Assembly: GCA_964030785.1 (NCBI GenBank)
Contig: OZ034967.1
Location: 63,662,113 to 63,726,112 of the forward strand
DNA length: 64,000 nucleotides
Reading direction: 5' to 3'
From: Siderastrea siderea
Lineage: Eukaryota; Cnidaria; Anthozoa; Scleractinia; Rhizangiidae
In this document: positions 31,887 through 44,030 of the stretch, piece after piece
How positions within the stretch are numbered: the stretch's first letter is position 1
Layout of the letters: each line of letters starts with the position of its first letter
The notes under the pieces: model-generated
Seen by the model: only the letters and a program-made list of their open reading frames with translations
Databases searched by the model: none
What the model was told of the DNA's origin: nothing
Position numbers and translations under genes: made by a program

Positions 31887-33061
31887 CCCTATTTCGCCTG
31901 GGCTTTTTTTTGAGCTTCTGAACCGGGGGGGGCAAAGTGCCCCCCCTTCAGATCTCGGAAAGTATTAACGCTCTTGTGATGAAACTTGGCACGTTTTTAG
32001 TATGTCATTAGCTTAACAGTTTGATGTTATGACGTGTCAATTATGACGTGTCATGACGTCATAATGGCGTCACAAACCAGCCATTTTGAATTTGAGGCCG
32101 CCATCTTTGATCCTGAGTCTGCAGTCATACATTTGACAATGACGACATCGAAAAATAGGTGCATTTGTTCTAGGAAATATACTGAATCAAAACAAGCACA
32201 AAAAAGCAAAGGATCATCTTTTCTTACAAACGAAGGGTAAAAAGCTGAAAAAAGACTGAAAAACGACAGAAAATTGTCAAAATACACTCCTGAGTAGACG
32301 GTTGCTATGGAAACGTCAATCATCATAGACACGTCATTGACACAGAAAAATTTTCTCTGATAAATTTTAGGAAAAGTCGCGACATTTGGTGATTATTCGG
32401 CTAGCCGTTTAAACGTTACACAGTGGAACTCCGCTCTACGGACACCCACTTAATACGGACACCCGTATATAACGGACAGTTTCGTTTGTCCCGACAAAAA
32501 GCTCATATATTTTCTCTAAAATTAACCCGCTTAGTACGGACACCGGTTAATACGGACAACGGACACCTTTCTGTGTCCTGAGTCACAAACTCCCATATAT
32601 CATCAACCCTGCTTTACGGATACTGGTTATCTGGGAGGAGGAATTTTTCTCTAGTTTATTGGCATTCACCTCTCAGAATTCATAAGACGACGACAGTGAT
32701 GAGGATGTTATTGAGGTCAATGCCGAGTCGAAGGAGCTTAAAGTCAAATCACTGAAAGAAGCTATGATAATGCTGGAGGACGTGACTGAATATCTTACCA
32801 GTGAAAACCTAACAGAAACGGCAAATGACCTTTCAAAGGTTCTGAGGTTTCTTTAGGATGAACTTGTTACAGTTACAGTTCTGCTTTAGTCTATGTCTAT
32901 AAAACATGTGTCCGAGACGTTTTTTCTGAGAACCCGCTTAATACGGACACCCGGATAATATGGACACTATAGTATGTCCTCTTGGTGTCCGTAACCGGGT
33001 TCCAGTGTAGTTCGTTAAAGTCAGCGCGGGCAAAATGTTCTCCCCCCGAGGCTAAATAGGG
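31887..33061. mobile_element. piggyBac-like MITE with TTAA target site
   Basis: TTAA flanks both ends (31883-31886, 33062-33065). The element starts CCCTATTTCGCCTGGG and ends CCGAGGCTAAATAGGG, a clear inverted repeat with the CCCT terminus usual for piggyBac-type elements. It carries a second element inside (32419-33007). No transposase. Confidence 0.75.
32419..33007 (+). mobile_element. Tigger/pogo-like MITE nested in the piggyBac-like MITE
   Basis: TA on both sides. The ends CAGTGGAACTCCGCTCTACG and the complement of GTAACCGGGTTCCAGTG are inverted, with repeated TACGGACACC subterminal motifs. The interior keeps a short acidic coding remnant (DDDSDEDVIEVNAESKELKV) like the C-terminal tail of Tigger-type transposases, then stops. 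Confidence 0.75.
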
Positions 33062-33065
33062 TTAA

Positions 33066-35860
33066 TTTAATGTTCGATAGCAACAGCGGCACTAAGCGTT
33101 TTAGGTTTATCAGTGAACACTCGCTGACTTTGGCGGATGCGATACAAGGAGTCGATGGACATAAATTGCTCATTCCAGCGATTAGTTGGGGGACACTGCG
33201 CCCTAGGCAAGCGAGTGTCAGACAGAAGTGCGATATAATTCCCCTTCTTTCCTGTAAGAGGGACATTTCGGGGTGGTGGAGATCAGTGATGTTGGATCCG
33301 AAGTTGAATTAATATTAGAACGTTCGTCGATCTTTACTCCACTATGGGCTATGGCATTAAACATATGCACCCCCCTCCCTCCAACCCTGTTGAAGATCAA
33401 TGGAATTCTTCAGGAGAAAGGTGGAAAAACAGTGGAATTTTAGTGGGGTAAGGTTGAAAACAGACAGGAATTATTGATGGGTATGGTTGAAAAATAATGG
33501 TAATCTTAGGGAAAATATCAAGGACTTTTTTAGGATTGAGGAAAAAAATTTCATGGAATTCTCGAGTGGTGATCATATTGATTTTTTAAGGGGGTAACCA
33601 TTCTAAGAGGATTTTTTCATGGGTTTAGGGGCAAGAGTTAAAGAACAGTCCTCAGCAAGTAGGATGCAGATGTAAAATGTAATTGCCCCATGTGACATTT
33701 TGGAACTGATGATTTTCTCTTCACACCGCTCTTCTCTGGGCATGGATGGCGTAGAAGTTTGCACCGTTGCCCTTTACCATTAATAGCATTAATGGACCTG
33801 TGTAGACATGATAAGGAGGGAATATCGCGGAAAGCTGATTGCGGTATATCAATCCTTCGCCGCACTGGGATATTTGTTGCGGCTGGCTCGGGTACGTATG
33901 TCATAGTGTGTTTAAAGAATATAAGGTCTAATAAAATTTTCCCTCCTTCCGCTCAGGAATAGTGGAAGGAGAAGAAAATGCGAGCGTACGCGAAAGTCAC
34001 CTGCCGCGCGGAAACGCGAAGCGCTGGTGAGGGGCTTGCCACCCGCGTGACTCCTGCGTACATTTGCACATTGTCAGTGTCGCGCGACTATCCGTTAAGG
34101 AGGGGCTACTGGTAGTCCAACGTTCCAACGCCATTTAATGACCCAATTTAGTAGGACAACGGAAAACAAAAGCAGGGGCCGAATGTAACGTTGCACGAAT
34201 TCTAACTCAGCTCGTCGCACAATTGTTGCGTTAAGCTTAGTAACAATATTCCATGTTGTTGTCTAAAATGTCAGCCGTCGCCTCCTCATGTGCATGGGTT
34301 AGGGGGAGGAGAGGGCTGACCTTTCAGACTATATTCCTTGGATAATTAGCTAGTGCCTACAGTGCGTTGTTTTTAACACACATTTTATTTTGCGACGTCA
34401 GGAATACGCTGTAGTTGCAGACGGTAATTTGAGTGATGAAGCCACACCAACCACGGAAGCTCATACAAAAAACCTTGCTAACAGGTAAATGACTGGTCAG
34501 AAAACTGTCTAGCCGCAAATTTAGAATTGGTGACTAATTTGGTCAGAAATGAGAGAAGTAGCAAAAAGCCCTACTTCAACAAAATCAAGTTGCTTGGCGT
34601 GTGCAGTCCTGCTAGAAGTAATGACGTTTTGGTCAAAATGAGTTTTGTGTGTTGTGCCCATATTTGCATAATTTATGCACGTTATGGCAAAAAGTGTTTC
34701 TCTAGTAACACTCAGTTGTGTATTTTTAGACAATATCAAGACCTAACATTCGGCACTAACGGAGTGTTTGCATAGTGTATTTTCCCCTCAGAGTTTTCAA
34801 CATTTGAGGAGTCTGAGTATTTTCTAAAAACTAAAGTTTAGGCTTAGATGGTTGACTAAGGTCGACTGTTTGACTATAGATCGGCTAGAAAAATTGCTTT
34901 TTTTCAAGTACAACCACCCTACTTTAAAGAAAAGGAAGCTACAGAAAACATCGGAAAAGCTACTTTCGTTTTTTGGCTTTTTTCGAGTACTTTGGTAACA
35001 GACCTCTCTAAGATAAGATGGCCTCCGAATGAAAGCCCTTTAGCAATAAACTGTTTACAATCTCTCAGTTTCCTCGACGCAAAGGAACGAACGCAATGGA
35101 AACCGCAAGCCAAAGGGAGCTTTAAGGTGGTTGGGGCGTGGAGAGGGCTCGAACGAGAAAATTTATATATATATATTTTTTCTCGCTCCATGCCCCCACC
35201 TCCATGCGCTGCACTGTCGCGCTCTCTTCTAGTCCTCCTATTTCGCGCGACCAACGATCTTAGAAAGATCTTACAAAAATAGAGGACTGCAAGCAGTTCA
35301 TGTTAGCGAAGTACATTTCAGCTGTGGTCTTCAATCGAGCCATCAGGAGAAAAATTCCTCTACTTTCGTGCAAGCGAGTGATAAGTACGAGAACTCGACG
35401 ATAAACTGCAGGAAACCAAGAGAGCTTTCCATTTGCATGGAGAAAAAAATCTGTCATTTTGCGCGGGAAATCAAACAGAGCGGCCCTTTATATTGATTTA
35501 TTTTTGGGAAAAAGGGACAAGAGGTATTCCTCTCTGCAATTTTCTTTTTTAATGGAATTATTGGAATATCTCTGCACCATTTGCGTCATGACAGTGGCAC
35601 TGGTACTATGCTCCCTGATGGAATACGCAATTTGTTTGTGGATAAACAGTACTGTTCCATTTGGCAAAAAATTCCCAATAGTGTTTCCATACAAATGGAA
35701 AGGGTTTTTTTGTCAAATGGTACATCCTCGTCCCGTTCCACTTGTTTTATCTAGAAATTGTACTGTCTCATTTTGCAAATAATTCTCACTGGTAGGGAGC
35801 ACGAAACTGAAATAGGACGTTTCATCAAAGTTTTATTTGTGAGCTTGTGTCATCACATTC
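33066..35860. other. Intergenic sequence
   Basis: No gene recognised. Contains a purine-rich degenerate stretch (33380-33640, repeated GGAAT/GGTTGAAAA) and a local ATATAT hairpin flanked by CTCGAACGAGAAAA and TTTTTTCTCGCTCC (35150-35190). Confidence 0.5.
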
Positions 35861-36020
35861 AAGTTGCAAGCCTAAGGTCTTCACATTCCAAGTTTTCGTC
35901 CACGGGTATCTTCAACTAGTAAGTACCACTCCCAACATGTCTTTTCTGCAGCTTGCAAGCTTGTTCAGTGGTTCACTATACATTTGCTCCCAGCGAAAGT
36001 CGTCTTCACTGAGGCAATAT
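35860..36020 (-). pseudogene. Broken paralog of exon 18
   Basis: The minus strand reads YCLSEDDFRWEQMYSEP, then GTY-stop-LKIPVDENLECED. This aligns with copy B exon 18 (YCISRNDQRWQSMCTDP, GTYELKIPVDRNLACD). It has an in-frame TAG where copy B has Glu, and the AG acceptor position has decayed. It is a remnant of a third, older gene copy between copies A and B. No other exons of it were found. Confidence 0.7.
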
Positions 36021-36188
36021 TTTGAGTAAGAAGAACGGTTTCTGTTAACTTAAGGCGAGAAAGTATGTACTTAAATTTGAAAGTTAAATCTTCGGTTAGT
36101 TGTTAGTCCATTGGAAACTGAAAAAAAAAAAAAAAAAAACCAGATGCGATTTAAGTGTAACGGAAATTGTACTTGAACTACGTAAACT

Positions 36189-37773
36189 GGTCCGAAAATA
36201 TGGATGCAGGGTGCGGACTGCGGGGTGCGGGATGTGGGGTGCGGGATGCGGGTTGTAGATTGCGGATTGTGGACTGCGGGGTCAACAAAACCGAAACAAT
36301 AATAATAAAACAGATCAAATGAAAAGAACAAAACAAGAAGATAGCTAAATACACACAAAAATACAGTTAAGAAATACAAGTGAAGCATAAAATTAAAGAG
36401 AAAATTGAATATTTCACTCTCACGCGGATAAAAAAAAATTAAAAGTAAATAAATAAGTAAATAAATAAATAAATAAATTAATAAACAACTTGAAATTTGC
36501 ATCATTTGCAATGATGGCGGGGTCTGCATGTGTAGAACACTCTTTTTTGCCGTAGTTTTATTTTATTTCATTTTTGATGCATTGTTGACTTCAGTCTGTT
36601 TGGCATAAAATTATTTCTGTGTTTTGGCAAATCGCAATATACATTTCAACAGTTACAAAATTCGTGCAAACAAAGTAGAACTGAACGCTATGTCGAGCGA
36701 TCGGAGCTATTCAGAGATAACAGTTCCCACGATGTTGATTTCACGCACGAGGATAAAATCGTGTACTATTTTCCAAAAAATGCATCAAGAAGACGTTGTT
36801 TTCTTACGTGAGCAGCAATAGCCAATACAGGGTCTCGCAAATTATTTCCCTCTTTTTCAGATGGCAAAGGACTATAAACATATAATCGCTTCTAACGGAA
36901 AGCCCACTAAACCACATATATACCGCAAACAACAATGTTCATCTGTTCATGGCGGCAATAAATCGGGGGTAATTTTGGAAAAAAAAGGTTTTGGAAAAGA
37001 ATCACTTTAATAGTACACTTAAATTTTGTTTATCTAGGGAAATAACATAAAATCCTCAAAAAAGGAAAGTCAGTTACTTGGACTTTTTTATTACAAGCTC
37101 TGCAGGTTCCGCAGTTTCTCTGTTTACAGTTCCACGATTAGCACAGTGAACAGTGCTGCATATATGTTTGATAATAGACAAAGCAAAGGACATTATAGAT
37201 GGGGTCTCCTGTGATTTTGAAACGAAATGGGACGGTACTTGTCGTGACTTTTAAAACAAACATTGCAGCGACTGAGCACGTGGTTTGCTCTGCACACGCA
37301 GTTTAATAACTCTAGCTGCTGTGTTGCTATCGATCCCAAGATTAGAAGATTAAGGATGCGAAGATTGAAAATTTACGAGAACAATTTCCGCAAACCCAAG
37401 TTTTAATTCTTTGAGCAGAAAGAAGTGCACGATTTTATTCTCTCGTGTTAAATCAATATTTTGGGAGGTGCTGACTCTAATAGGCTCTTCCCTATTGGTT
37501 GCACGGATTGATAACAGCAGGCGTAAATATCGTCACGTGCAAAAACACAGAAGTAATTTTATGCCAAACAAAATAAAGTCAGCAATGCATCAAAATAAAC
37601 TTACGGCAAAAACCGGTGTTCCACCATCAATGCAAATCATACACGTTTCTCGTTATGATTGATTGAGTGATTGATCGATTTGTTTTACACGTGAGAGTCA
37701 AATATTTATTTGACTATTTATTTATTTCACTTCCGTTGAACCCGCACCCCGCACCCTGCATTTTCGGAGCACC
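36189..37773. mobile_element. TIR DNA element, about 1.6 kb
   Basis: The left end GGTCCGAAAATATGGATGCA followed by GGGTGCGG repeats is inverted at the right end (CCGCACCCTGCATTTTCGGA). Long inner arms also pair: 36530-36645 (GCCGTAGTTTTATTTTATTT, TTTGGCATAAAATTATTTCT) with the complement of 37535-37640. No clear transposase. It lies directly next to the broken exon 18 homologue. Confidence 0.65.
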
Positions 37774-39580
37774 CTTGCCGCATCCCGAAATACACCGAAA
37801 TTTCCGTTTTAAAGGGGCAGTCTCATCAATTTTTAGTATCACTGTGAAAAGCCAAAGGAGACATTTTTATCTATAGAAGCCTAAAAATAATGGTCCGGTA
37901 GTATTAAAATGGGTATTCCAGTACATGGAAACTATAATAAGTATGTCTGGATAGGGATGGCCAGGATGGAAATGGCGTCCAACTTGAAAACTGCTGGCAG
38001 AATTGTTCAAGTTTCTGCCCTTGTGTCTCAGATAAAATCTCTAAAAACTAGTTTTGGCTTATTTGTGTTTTGAAAATTCATTTAATATTGTCCCCTTGGT
38101 GGTCTAAAGCAATTTTAAATGTGTGAGCAAATTACTTTGATATAAACAGAGTTACTAACTCTGATATAAATTAATCAAAATTGTGACAAAGAAGATAGAA
38201 AATCGCCACAAGTCGAGCTCAGAGTGTTTTTTTTTGGAAGCGCGAATGCGGAAGCGCGAAACCCCAAAATACCGAGCGCGAGGGAGCGGGAGCTCGACTT
38301 GTTTCTCTTGCAGGAAATCGCATCAAGTGAAGTCATTTTGACGGGAACTGTTTTGGGTATCGTGTCAGTCGTGTGTCTTGTGGGCGGATCTGTCAAACAA
38401 CTTTCGGCGTAACGGAAAGATTATAGGTACTCCAACCAAAATGTTTGTTCATGTTGCTGTTGCCGAAAATATTTGGCAATAATGCAGTGAATTAGTCGAC
38501 AACCTTGCGGTAATGAGAAGATTATTGACAGGTTTGCAGAAGACGAAGACTTCTCTAAATTTGAAACTTCTTCTCGGACGTGTGTTGGCAGCGCAAGCGG
38601 AGAATTGCTTCTAGATTATATTTACCGAAACTGCTCGGATCGAAACCGACCCCTCGCAAAGAGGCTTTTCAGTTGAGGGAAAATTTGTCAGAGACAAGAG
38701 AAAAGCTTGGTTCTACGTGTGTGAAGCGTTTGACTAAACCGTCAGACGAAAAACAAATCGACGGTCGGACCCGAAAAAGTGTCAACATCGAAGAGACGAG
38801 CTTTATTTACTCCACGGCGATACCAACAAAATCTATCGAAATTGTAAATGAATAAAGCTTAGAACATGGTCACACCCACTCAGCCAATCAGTGTCCAACA
38901 TTTCGATGCTCTATATTCCATAAACTGTCTTAAATTATGTAAAGTGGCGGGGGCTTTGAAGCACAGGGAAATTGCGGAGTAAAAGTACAGAAAATTTCTG
39001 CATTCATTGGTGGTTCTATATAGAGCATACTAATGAGGCATTGTTTTCCTTTGTTTGGAAGCCTCATTAGTATGCTCTATATAGAGCATACTAATGACTA
39101 AGTAGAAACTACTAATGAATGCACAAATTCTCTGTGAATATTTATAACTAAGTCGATAAAAACAACAGCTTCAACGGCGATGTCAAAAAAACAACAAAAA
39201 ATGCAATCTTGTAATAGCAAAGCAAAAAGCAAATCGAAAGAAAAACCATTACTTTACAGCTTTACATGAAATAAAAAATGTTCAGACCTTAATTGAAATA
39301 GAAGGACAGACTTGTTTCTCCGCGTTTGCCGGACTACGAGTGTTGTACTTGAACTTGTCTTTGGTCTCTTGGGTTTCCCTGCGGGTTCCCCACTTGCTGG
39401 TGCTGGTGGTCGTAGCGGGTAGAAGACTGCTTTCACCAGTGTAAATCTAGTAAATCTTGTGGGGCAATCACTGCCTCGACTTCCTCAGTCCGTGTATTGG
39501 CTCATGGCTGTTTACGCATCAACTGGGATAAACCGCGCGGTGAAGCACTCTCCGTAAAACATTGCAACTCAAAGGCGTGT
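37774..39580. other. Intergenic sequence with a palindromic element
   Basis: No gene recognised. Short plus-strand open frames at 38224-38412 and 38580-38855 have no known domain. Holds the hairpin described separately. Confidence 0.5.
38990..39140. repeat. Nested palindrome / fold-back element
   Basis: The stem CTATATAGAGCATACTAATG plus AGGC (24 bp, perfect) is repeated in inverse after a 20-base loop (39016-39083). Outer sequences GCATTCATTGGTGG and its relatives near 39110-39125 extend the pairing imperfectly. Confidence 0.75.
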
Positions 39581-39586
39581 GTACAA

Positions 39587-39660
39587 TAGTAACATATTCC
39601 AAGTACCTACAATACACATGAATACACATAACAATGAGATATGGAAGGGTGAAAATGGGT
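39587..39660 (-). repeat. Split direct repeat B2 (element 3' end)
   Basis: Partner of B1. It marks the 3' terminus on the minus strand. Confidence 0.9.
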
Positions 39661-39741
39661 GCTGTCCACGAGTGTGGACAGCGGTATATTCATGTCATGA
39701 AGGTCTAGCACCGCGTCATGCCACTGGGGGTGGGCGGGCGG

Positions 39742-39879
39742 GTTCGTTCCTACTACCAGTGATGTCGTAGGAGAAATGTGCACAATAGAAGAAAACATGA
39801 TAATATATACAGCGTAGAGAATTGTGGGATATATATTGTTATGTTAATATTCATTTATTATTTCCGGTACTTGAAATAG
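39742..39879 (-). repeat. Split direct repeat A2
   Basis: Partner of A1. It sits directly between B1 and B2. Confidence 0.9.
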
Positions 39880-39950
39880 TAACATATTCCAAGTACCTAC
39901 AATACACATGAATACACATAACAATGAGATATGGAAGGGTGAAAATGGGT
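39877..39950 (-). repeat. Split direct repeat B1
   Basis: About 74 bases, identical to 39587-39660 (ATGAATACACATAACAATGA shared). Confidence 0.9.
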
Positions 39951-40046
39951 TGCAAAATCCAACCGTTCGACTCTGGGTAATGGACACAGAGATGGGAAAG
40001 AAGAAAACCTAGCCAAAAATGAGTTTATTCTCCCATTCTCCAAAAA

Positions 40047-41378
40047 CTACCGCGGGAAGGCTGGAATAAAATCTTTAAGGCTATTACAATTCTGATACAA
40101 AACCCCTGGATCTGCAATGTTTACTTCTCGACCAGAAAGGGTCGTGGAAGGAGAATTGGTGGACATTACTTTTGATAACTGCATATAATAGGTCGCAGTA
40201 GAGCGGTGGCGCCAGCCAACGTGTCCCATAACATCCTGCAGTCCCGCGCCCGCAAGGGCGAGGGTGATAGCGCAACCCGATCTAAAACCGTGAAGTGTTG
40301 CTGCTTGTGCAAGGTTTCCTTCGTCAAGGTAGACTCTGAAGCGAGAATCTGCCGCCGAGGATGAAAAAGGTCTATCAACAATCCCCCCATCTGGGGTAAT
40401 AGGGCGGAATAAAAAACCGCTTGTAATGTCAATACCTATACCCTTTGCAAAGGTTACGTAAAGGTCAATTGCTTTAACAGGGCATATATCGGCATTCTGG
40501 TTGCGACGAATGGCAAAAAGGTTCGAAGAACCATCACGTAGAGTCTTCCCCCAAACATGGTTGAATAGTAAACCGCTATTATCCGGGAAGCGGAGAATTT
40601 CGGGTGTGTTAACCTGACTGAGATCGCCGGGTCTATCTCCACTGAAAAAGAGTGTTTTGAAAAAGGCCTGGTCTCTTAATAAAACAAACATGTCAATCGG
40701 AGTTAAATCCTCTGACCGCAATTTACGATCGATGAGGTGACTTAACTGTAAAAGATCATTAACGAAAAAAGGAGTGGCTTGTTTGGGTGTTGCTTGAGCT
40801 TGCAACTGTTCTGCGGTAACACACTTAAGGTATTGTTTTAGCGAAAGATCGGTAGCCGGATTCCCCAGCAGAAGTCTTGGGTCCCATTCTCCTCTCCTGC
40901 CGACTTCATTAAAAATTGTACGCAACTTTCCAATGAAGGAGTCCACGGTGCCAAAAGCCAGACGCGTTGGACATGGACAGGGAAAGGAACCTTTGCGTGC
41001 GTAGAATTGACAACCGGCGTAATGAACTTTTGTCTTCCCCTTTTGATCTTTCCATACCAAAAAACGACATAGCTCGCGAGGAGTAACAGTGGAAATATCC
41101 TTTGGGAAAGGAAGGGAGGCTAAGAAGAACTCCAATTCCTTTTGAAGGGACGACTTTTGCTTTGAGTAGGACGTGTTAGCAGATAGGCTCGCGATTTGTG
41201 AAAGGCGGTTATCAAGAGCAGAGACGTCCAGAGTAACGTCAGTCCTTTGGGTATGGCCAACGGTTAGGATTTTCCTCTTGTAACCACAATTCTGACAGTA
41301 ACGGAAAGTGGCGTCATTGGCATATTCACAGCGAGGACAAGAGACTGACTGGCAAAAAAGTTTTGGGGCCGTTGGCAA
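40047..41378 (-). CDS. Tyrosine recombinase of the Ngaro/PAT-type element
   Basis: Intact ORF of 443 residues. The N terminus has a zinc-ribbon-like CPRCEYANDATFRYCQNCGY (residues 14-33). The C-terminal half has the recombinase catalytic set: Arg in SGDRPGDLSQ, His-x-x-Arg in HGFRSGC, GHVGWRH, and the Tyr in TYYMQ, which would form the covalent DNA link. In this family it inserts circular DNA made from the split repeats without a target duplication. It is the only uninterrupted protein of the element. Start chosen at the first Met of the frame; nothing upstream contradicts it. Confidence 0.85.
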   Translation of the reverse strand: MPTAPKLFCQSVSCPRCEYANDATFRYCQNCGYKRKILTVGHTQRTDVTLDVSALDNRLSQIASLSANTSYSKQKSSLQKELEFFLASLPFPKDISTVTPRELCRFLVWKDQKGKTKVHYAGCQFYARKGSFPCPCPTRLAFGTVDSFIGKLRTIFNEVGRRGEWDPRLLLGNPATDLSLKQYLKCVTAEQLQAQATPKQATPFFVNDLLQLSHLIDRKLRSEDLTPIDMFVLLRDQAFFKTLFFSGDRPGDLSQVNTPEILRFPDNSGLLFNHVWGKTLRDGSSNLFAIRRNQNADICPVKAIDLYVTFAKGIGIDITSGFLFRPITPDGGIVDRPFSSSAADSRFRVYLDEGNLAQAATLHGFRSGCAITLALAGAGLQDVMGHVGWRHRSTATYYMQLSKVMSTNSPSTTLSGREVNIADPGVLYQNCNSLKDFIPAFPR

Positions 41379-41603
41379 AGGCTGAAGGGAAAACGAAGAA
41401 GGAAAACAAAAAATAAATGAACAAAATTTATTGTCACTTCGATCATTACAAAGTTAAGAAAAAAGTTACCAAACATTCTATAGAACAAATACAATCTATA
41501 ATTGACTATCAAAACAAAAAACTGTTCTAGCGGATGTACAGATCATTTTGATAAGTATATGTTCGCAAACAACAAATATATAACAAAAGGCGCAACAAAT
41601 GTC

Positions 41604-44030
41604 TTAAATTCTGAAAGCCCAGAGGTCCCATGGCAGTTTAAACGAGTCTGAGAAACCATGTGGAGAAGGCGTAAGAAGCGCGCCTTGTTCCCCTTTGCAA
41701 GAAAGCTTAAGAGAAGCGAAAGCCGAGTGAAATAGAATTGGCCACCAGTATCGTCTAGGGTGAACATCGGGGACAACAATAGTGCATCGCAAATGATTAG
41801 CCCGCAGATGATTAAAAACTTGCCCAATCAAAAGTATAGGAGGAAAAATATACGGGTTACTTAAGATGGAACTACGATCCGGGTGGTCAAAATTTTGCGC
41901 AAAGAAATCCACGCCAGAGGAGCAGGGGGTAGGATACGGTGTAAAATGAGGCAAGGAAACCCCATTGAGATCACTTTGAGAGTTTGAGTCCAAAGCCATA
42001 AGATCGACAGGATGACCATGTAAACCGCCAAAAGAAGGGTGTGATTGAAGGCGCTGCCACAAATGAAAAGCTAACTTACTGTCAGCAGGAGAAAAACGAC
42101 GAGAAGGCTGATCAGCAGGATTAACACTCGAGGGGATATGGATAACTGAAAGGTGCACATTAAGGTCTAGGACCACTTCCGCTAACCGCTTTAGCGCGTC
42201 AGAAAAAAGGCTCGATCGGGCAGCTTGAGACTGCCAGGCCTGAACAAGGGATAGGTTGTCCACATAAGCATCAACCCTAGCGTCACGAAGATCATCACGA
42301 AAAGAAAGAAGAGTGTTGGTAAGGGCCTTGGTTTCTTAGTGGTAATATCTAACACTGCTGTAGAAGGCGTCCAATAGTCGGAAACACTGACATGACTTTT
42401 TCGGGGAAAAGGTCCGCCCCAAGCAAAAGAGGACGCGTCCGAATAAACAACGAACTGGAGGTGTCGCTCGTCGCGCCACTTTCCAATTCTAGCGACAACT
42501 GAAGGATCTGCCCAATGCTGCACTTCAGCTCTGAGCGGAGGCGAGATGCGAATAGGCTTAGAGGATTTTGAACCCTTGCTAATAGCGAGGTTCATCTCAT
42601 TGGTATAAAGGCGAGAATCCTGTACTGCAAGGCGAAAAGAAATACATTTACCCGCGAGACGCTGAAGGGTGACAGTCGAAACGCAACTCCCACAGAGAAT
42701 TGAGTTTACCAAAGCAAGAAAACTGGTTTGCTTATCGGGAGGTAAGTAAAAAGCTTCTAGGTCAGAATCAGAGATAAAACCGAGGTATTTTATTCTTTTT
42801 TGCGGGGTGAAAACACACTTTTGAGTCCAAGGGTGTACCCAAGAGAAGTGAGGGTATATGCAGCAAGGAAAACCACAGCCTTGGAAGCTTCAAGACGTGT
42901 TTCGTCAGAAGGGGTAGCTAAAGTACTCGCCGAAGGGTAGGAGGTTTTGGATTGCAACTCACCATTGTGCCTATCGTCAATATACAAAGAACATGGTACT
43001 CCTATTGAACGCAAAAAATGCGATACTAGGAGACCTGTAGAATGATAAACATAGGCAGAAATTTTCCAACCAAAAGGAATGGTGTTGGAAACAAAATACC
43101 ATCCTCTCCACCTAATGCCAAAGAAAGTACGACTAGACACATCCAAAAGAATATGATCATAGCCAGATTTATCGTCCAGCGTTGTCTGGTAACATCCTTT
43201 TGTGAGGTATCTGGGTAATTGCGATAAGTTGTCCAAACGAAAAGGGCGGTCGACCATCCAAAGGTTCAGAAAGCGGTTATCGTGACAAAGGCGAGGTTTT
43301 GTCGGTTCAACAGTCAAAGGCATGACGAGATGTGGAGGGTCCACCTCACCAACCCTCCCTAAGACTGATATAGCGCCACTACACACCCTTTCAAGCAACG
43401 TGTTGACAATAAAATCAACAAAATTATTACAAGATTTGTTATTATCAAATTCAATGCGGGGGGAATAACAGAGTCATAAGCGCGTCCCTTAAAATGTCCT
43501 TTGAACGGCCGAAAAAACTTGAAGAGAGAGACTTTATTCTTAATCCAGTCAAGGACTTCATCCGCGCGGTCATAGGTACTGAGACTCGCAATTTTCTCCC
43601 AGACTTCGCTGTGAAGGTGAAGCTGACCAGCAATGAAAACATCAGGGTTGCGGAAACGGAGGGTCGTAATGTCAGGGACAATCTTCCCGGAACAGATACT
43701 TTGAACAAAGCCAAAATTGAAACAAGGGGCTGTCAATTCCACCTCAGACTCTAGTGGCCACATATCCATGGTTACCCACTCATTGACTCTAGACTTAAAG
43801 ACAGCAACACAGGGAGTGGGATCAAATGTACTGTGCTCGGCACGAGGCGTGAGCGGTTTTGCTTGATTGTACAGGGCAAAACAGAAAAATGCTGGAATTA
43901 AAAACCCAAGTAGAAAGAAAAAGGCGAAAATGTAAAGTAAAAAACAAAATAGTGGCCACCAGAGGAGGAGGAATGACAGCTTGACCCAGATAAACCGGGA
44001 GGAGAGTTGTACCCCTGTTTCAAGCGACAA
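41604..44030 (-). pseudogene. Reverse transcriptase / RNase H of the Ngaro/PAT-type element, frameshifted
   Basis: The fragments lie in order in different frames: 44030-43359 (gag-like and RT start, FKGHFKGRAYDSVIPPA), 43398-42790 (RT palm; DKSGYDHILLDVSSRTFFGI and catalytic YIDD), 42712-42191 (RNase H start; VVYSDASSFAWGG), 42263-41604 (RNase H end; SSVNPADQPSRRFS and LPHFTPYP). Junctions fall at a C/G run near 43458, an A/T run near 42797 and near 42335. Single-base indels in homopolymers can be decay or sequencing error. I see no methyltransferase or SGNH hydrolase domain. Confidence 0.8.

Noticed and set aside
35459..35782. Plus-strand 107-residue open frame with hydrophobic stretches
   Set aside because: No splice support, no paralog and no recognisable family; hydrophobic runs are common in T-rich DNA.
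36071..36529. Minus-strand 152-residue open frame
   Set aside because: Low-complexity Phe/Tyr/Leu-rich sequence over A- and TAAA-rich DNA and the TIR repeats; no domain.
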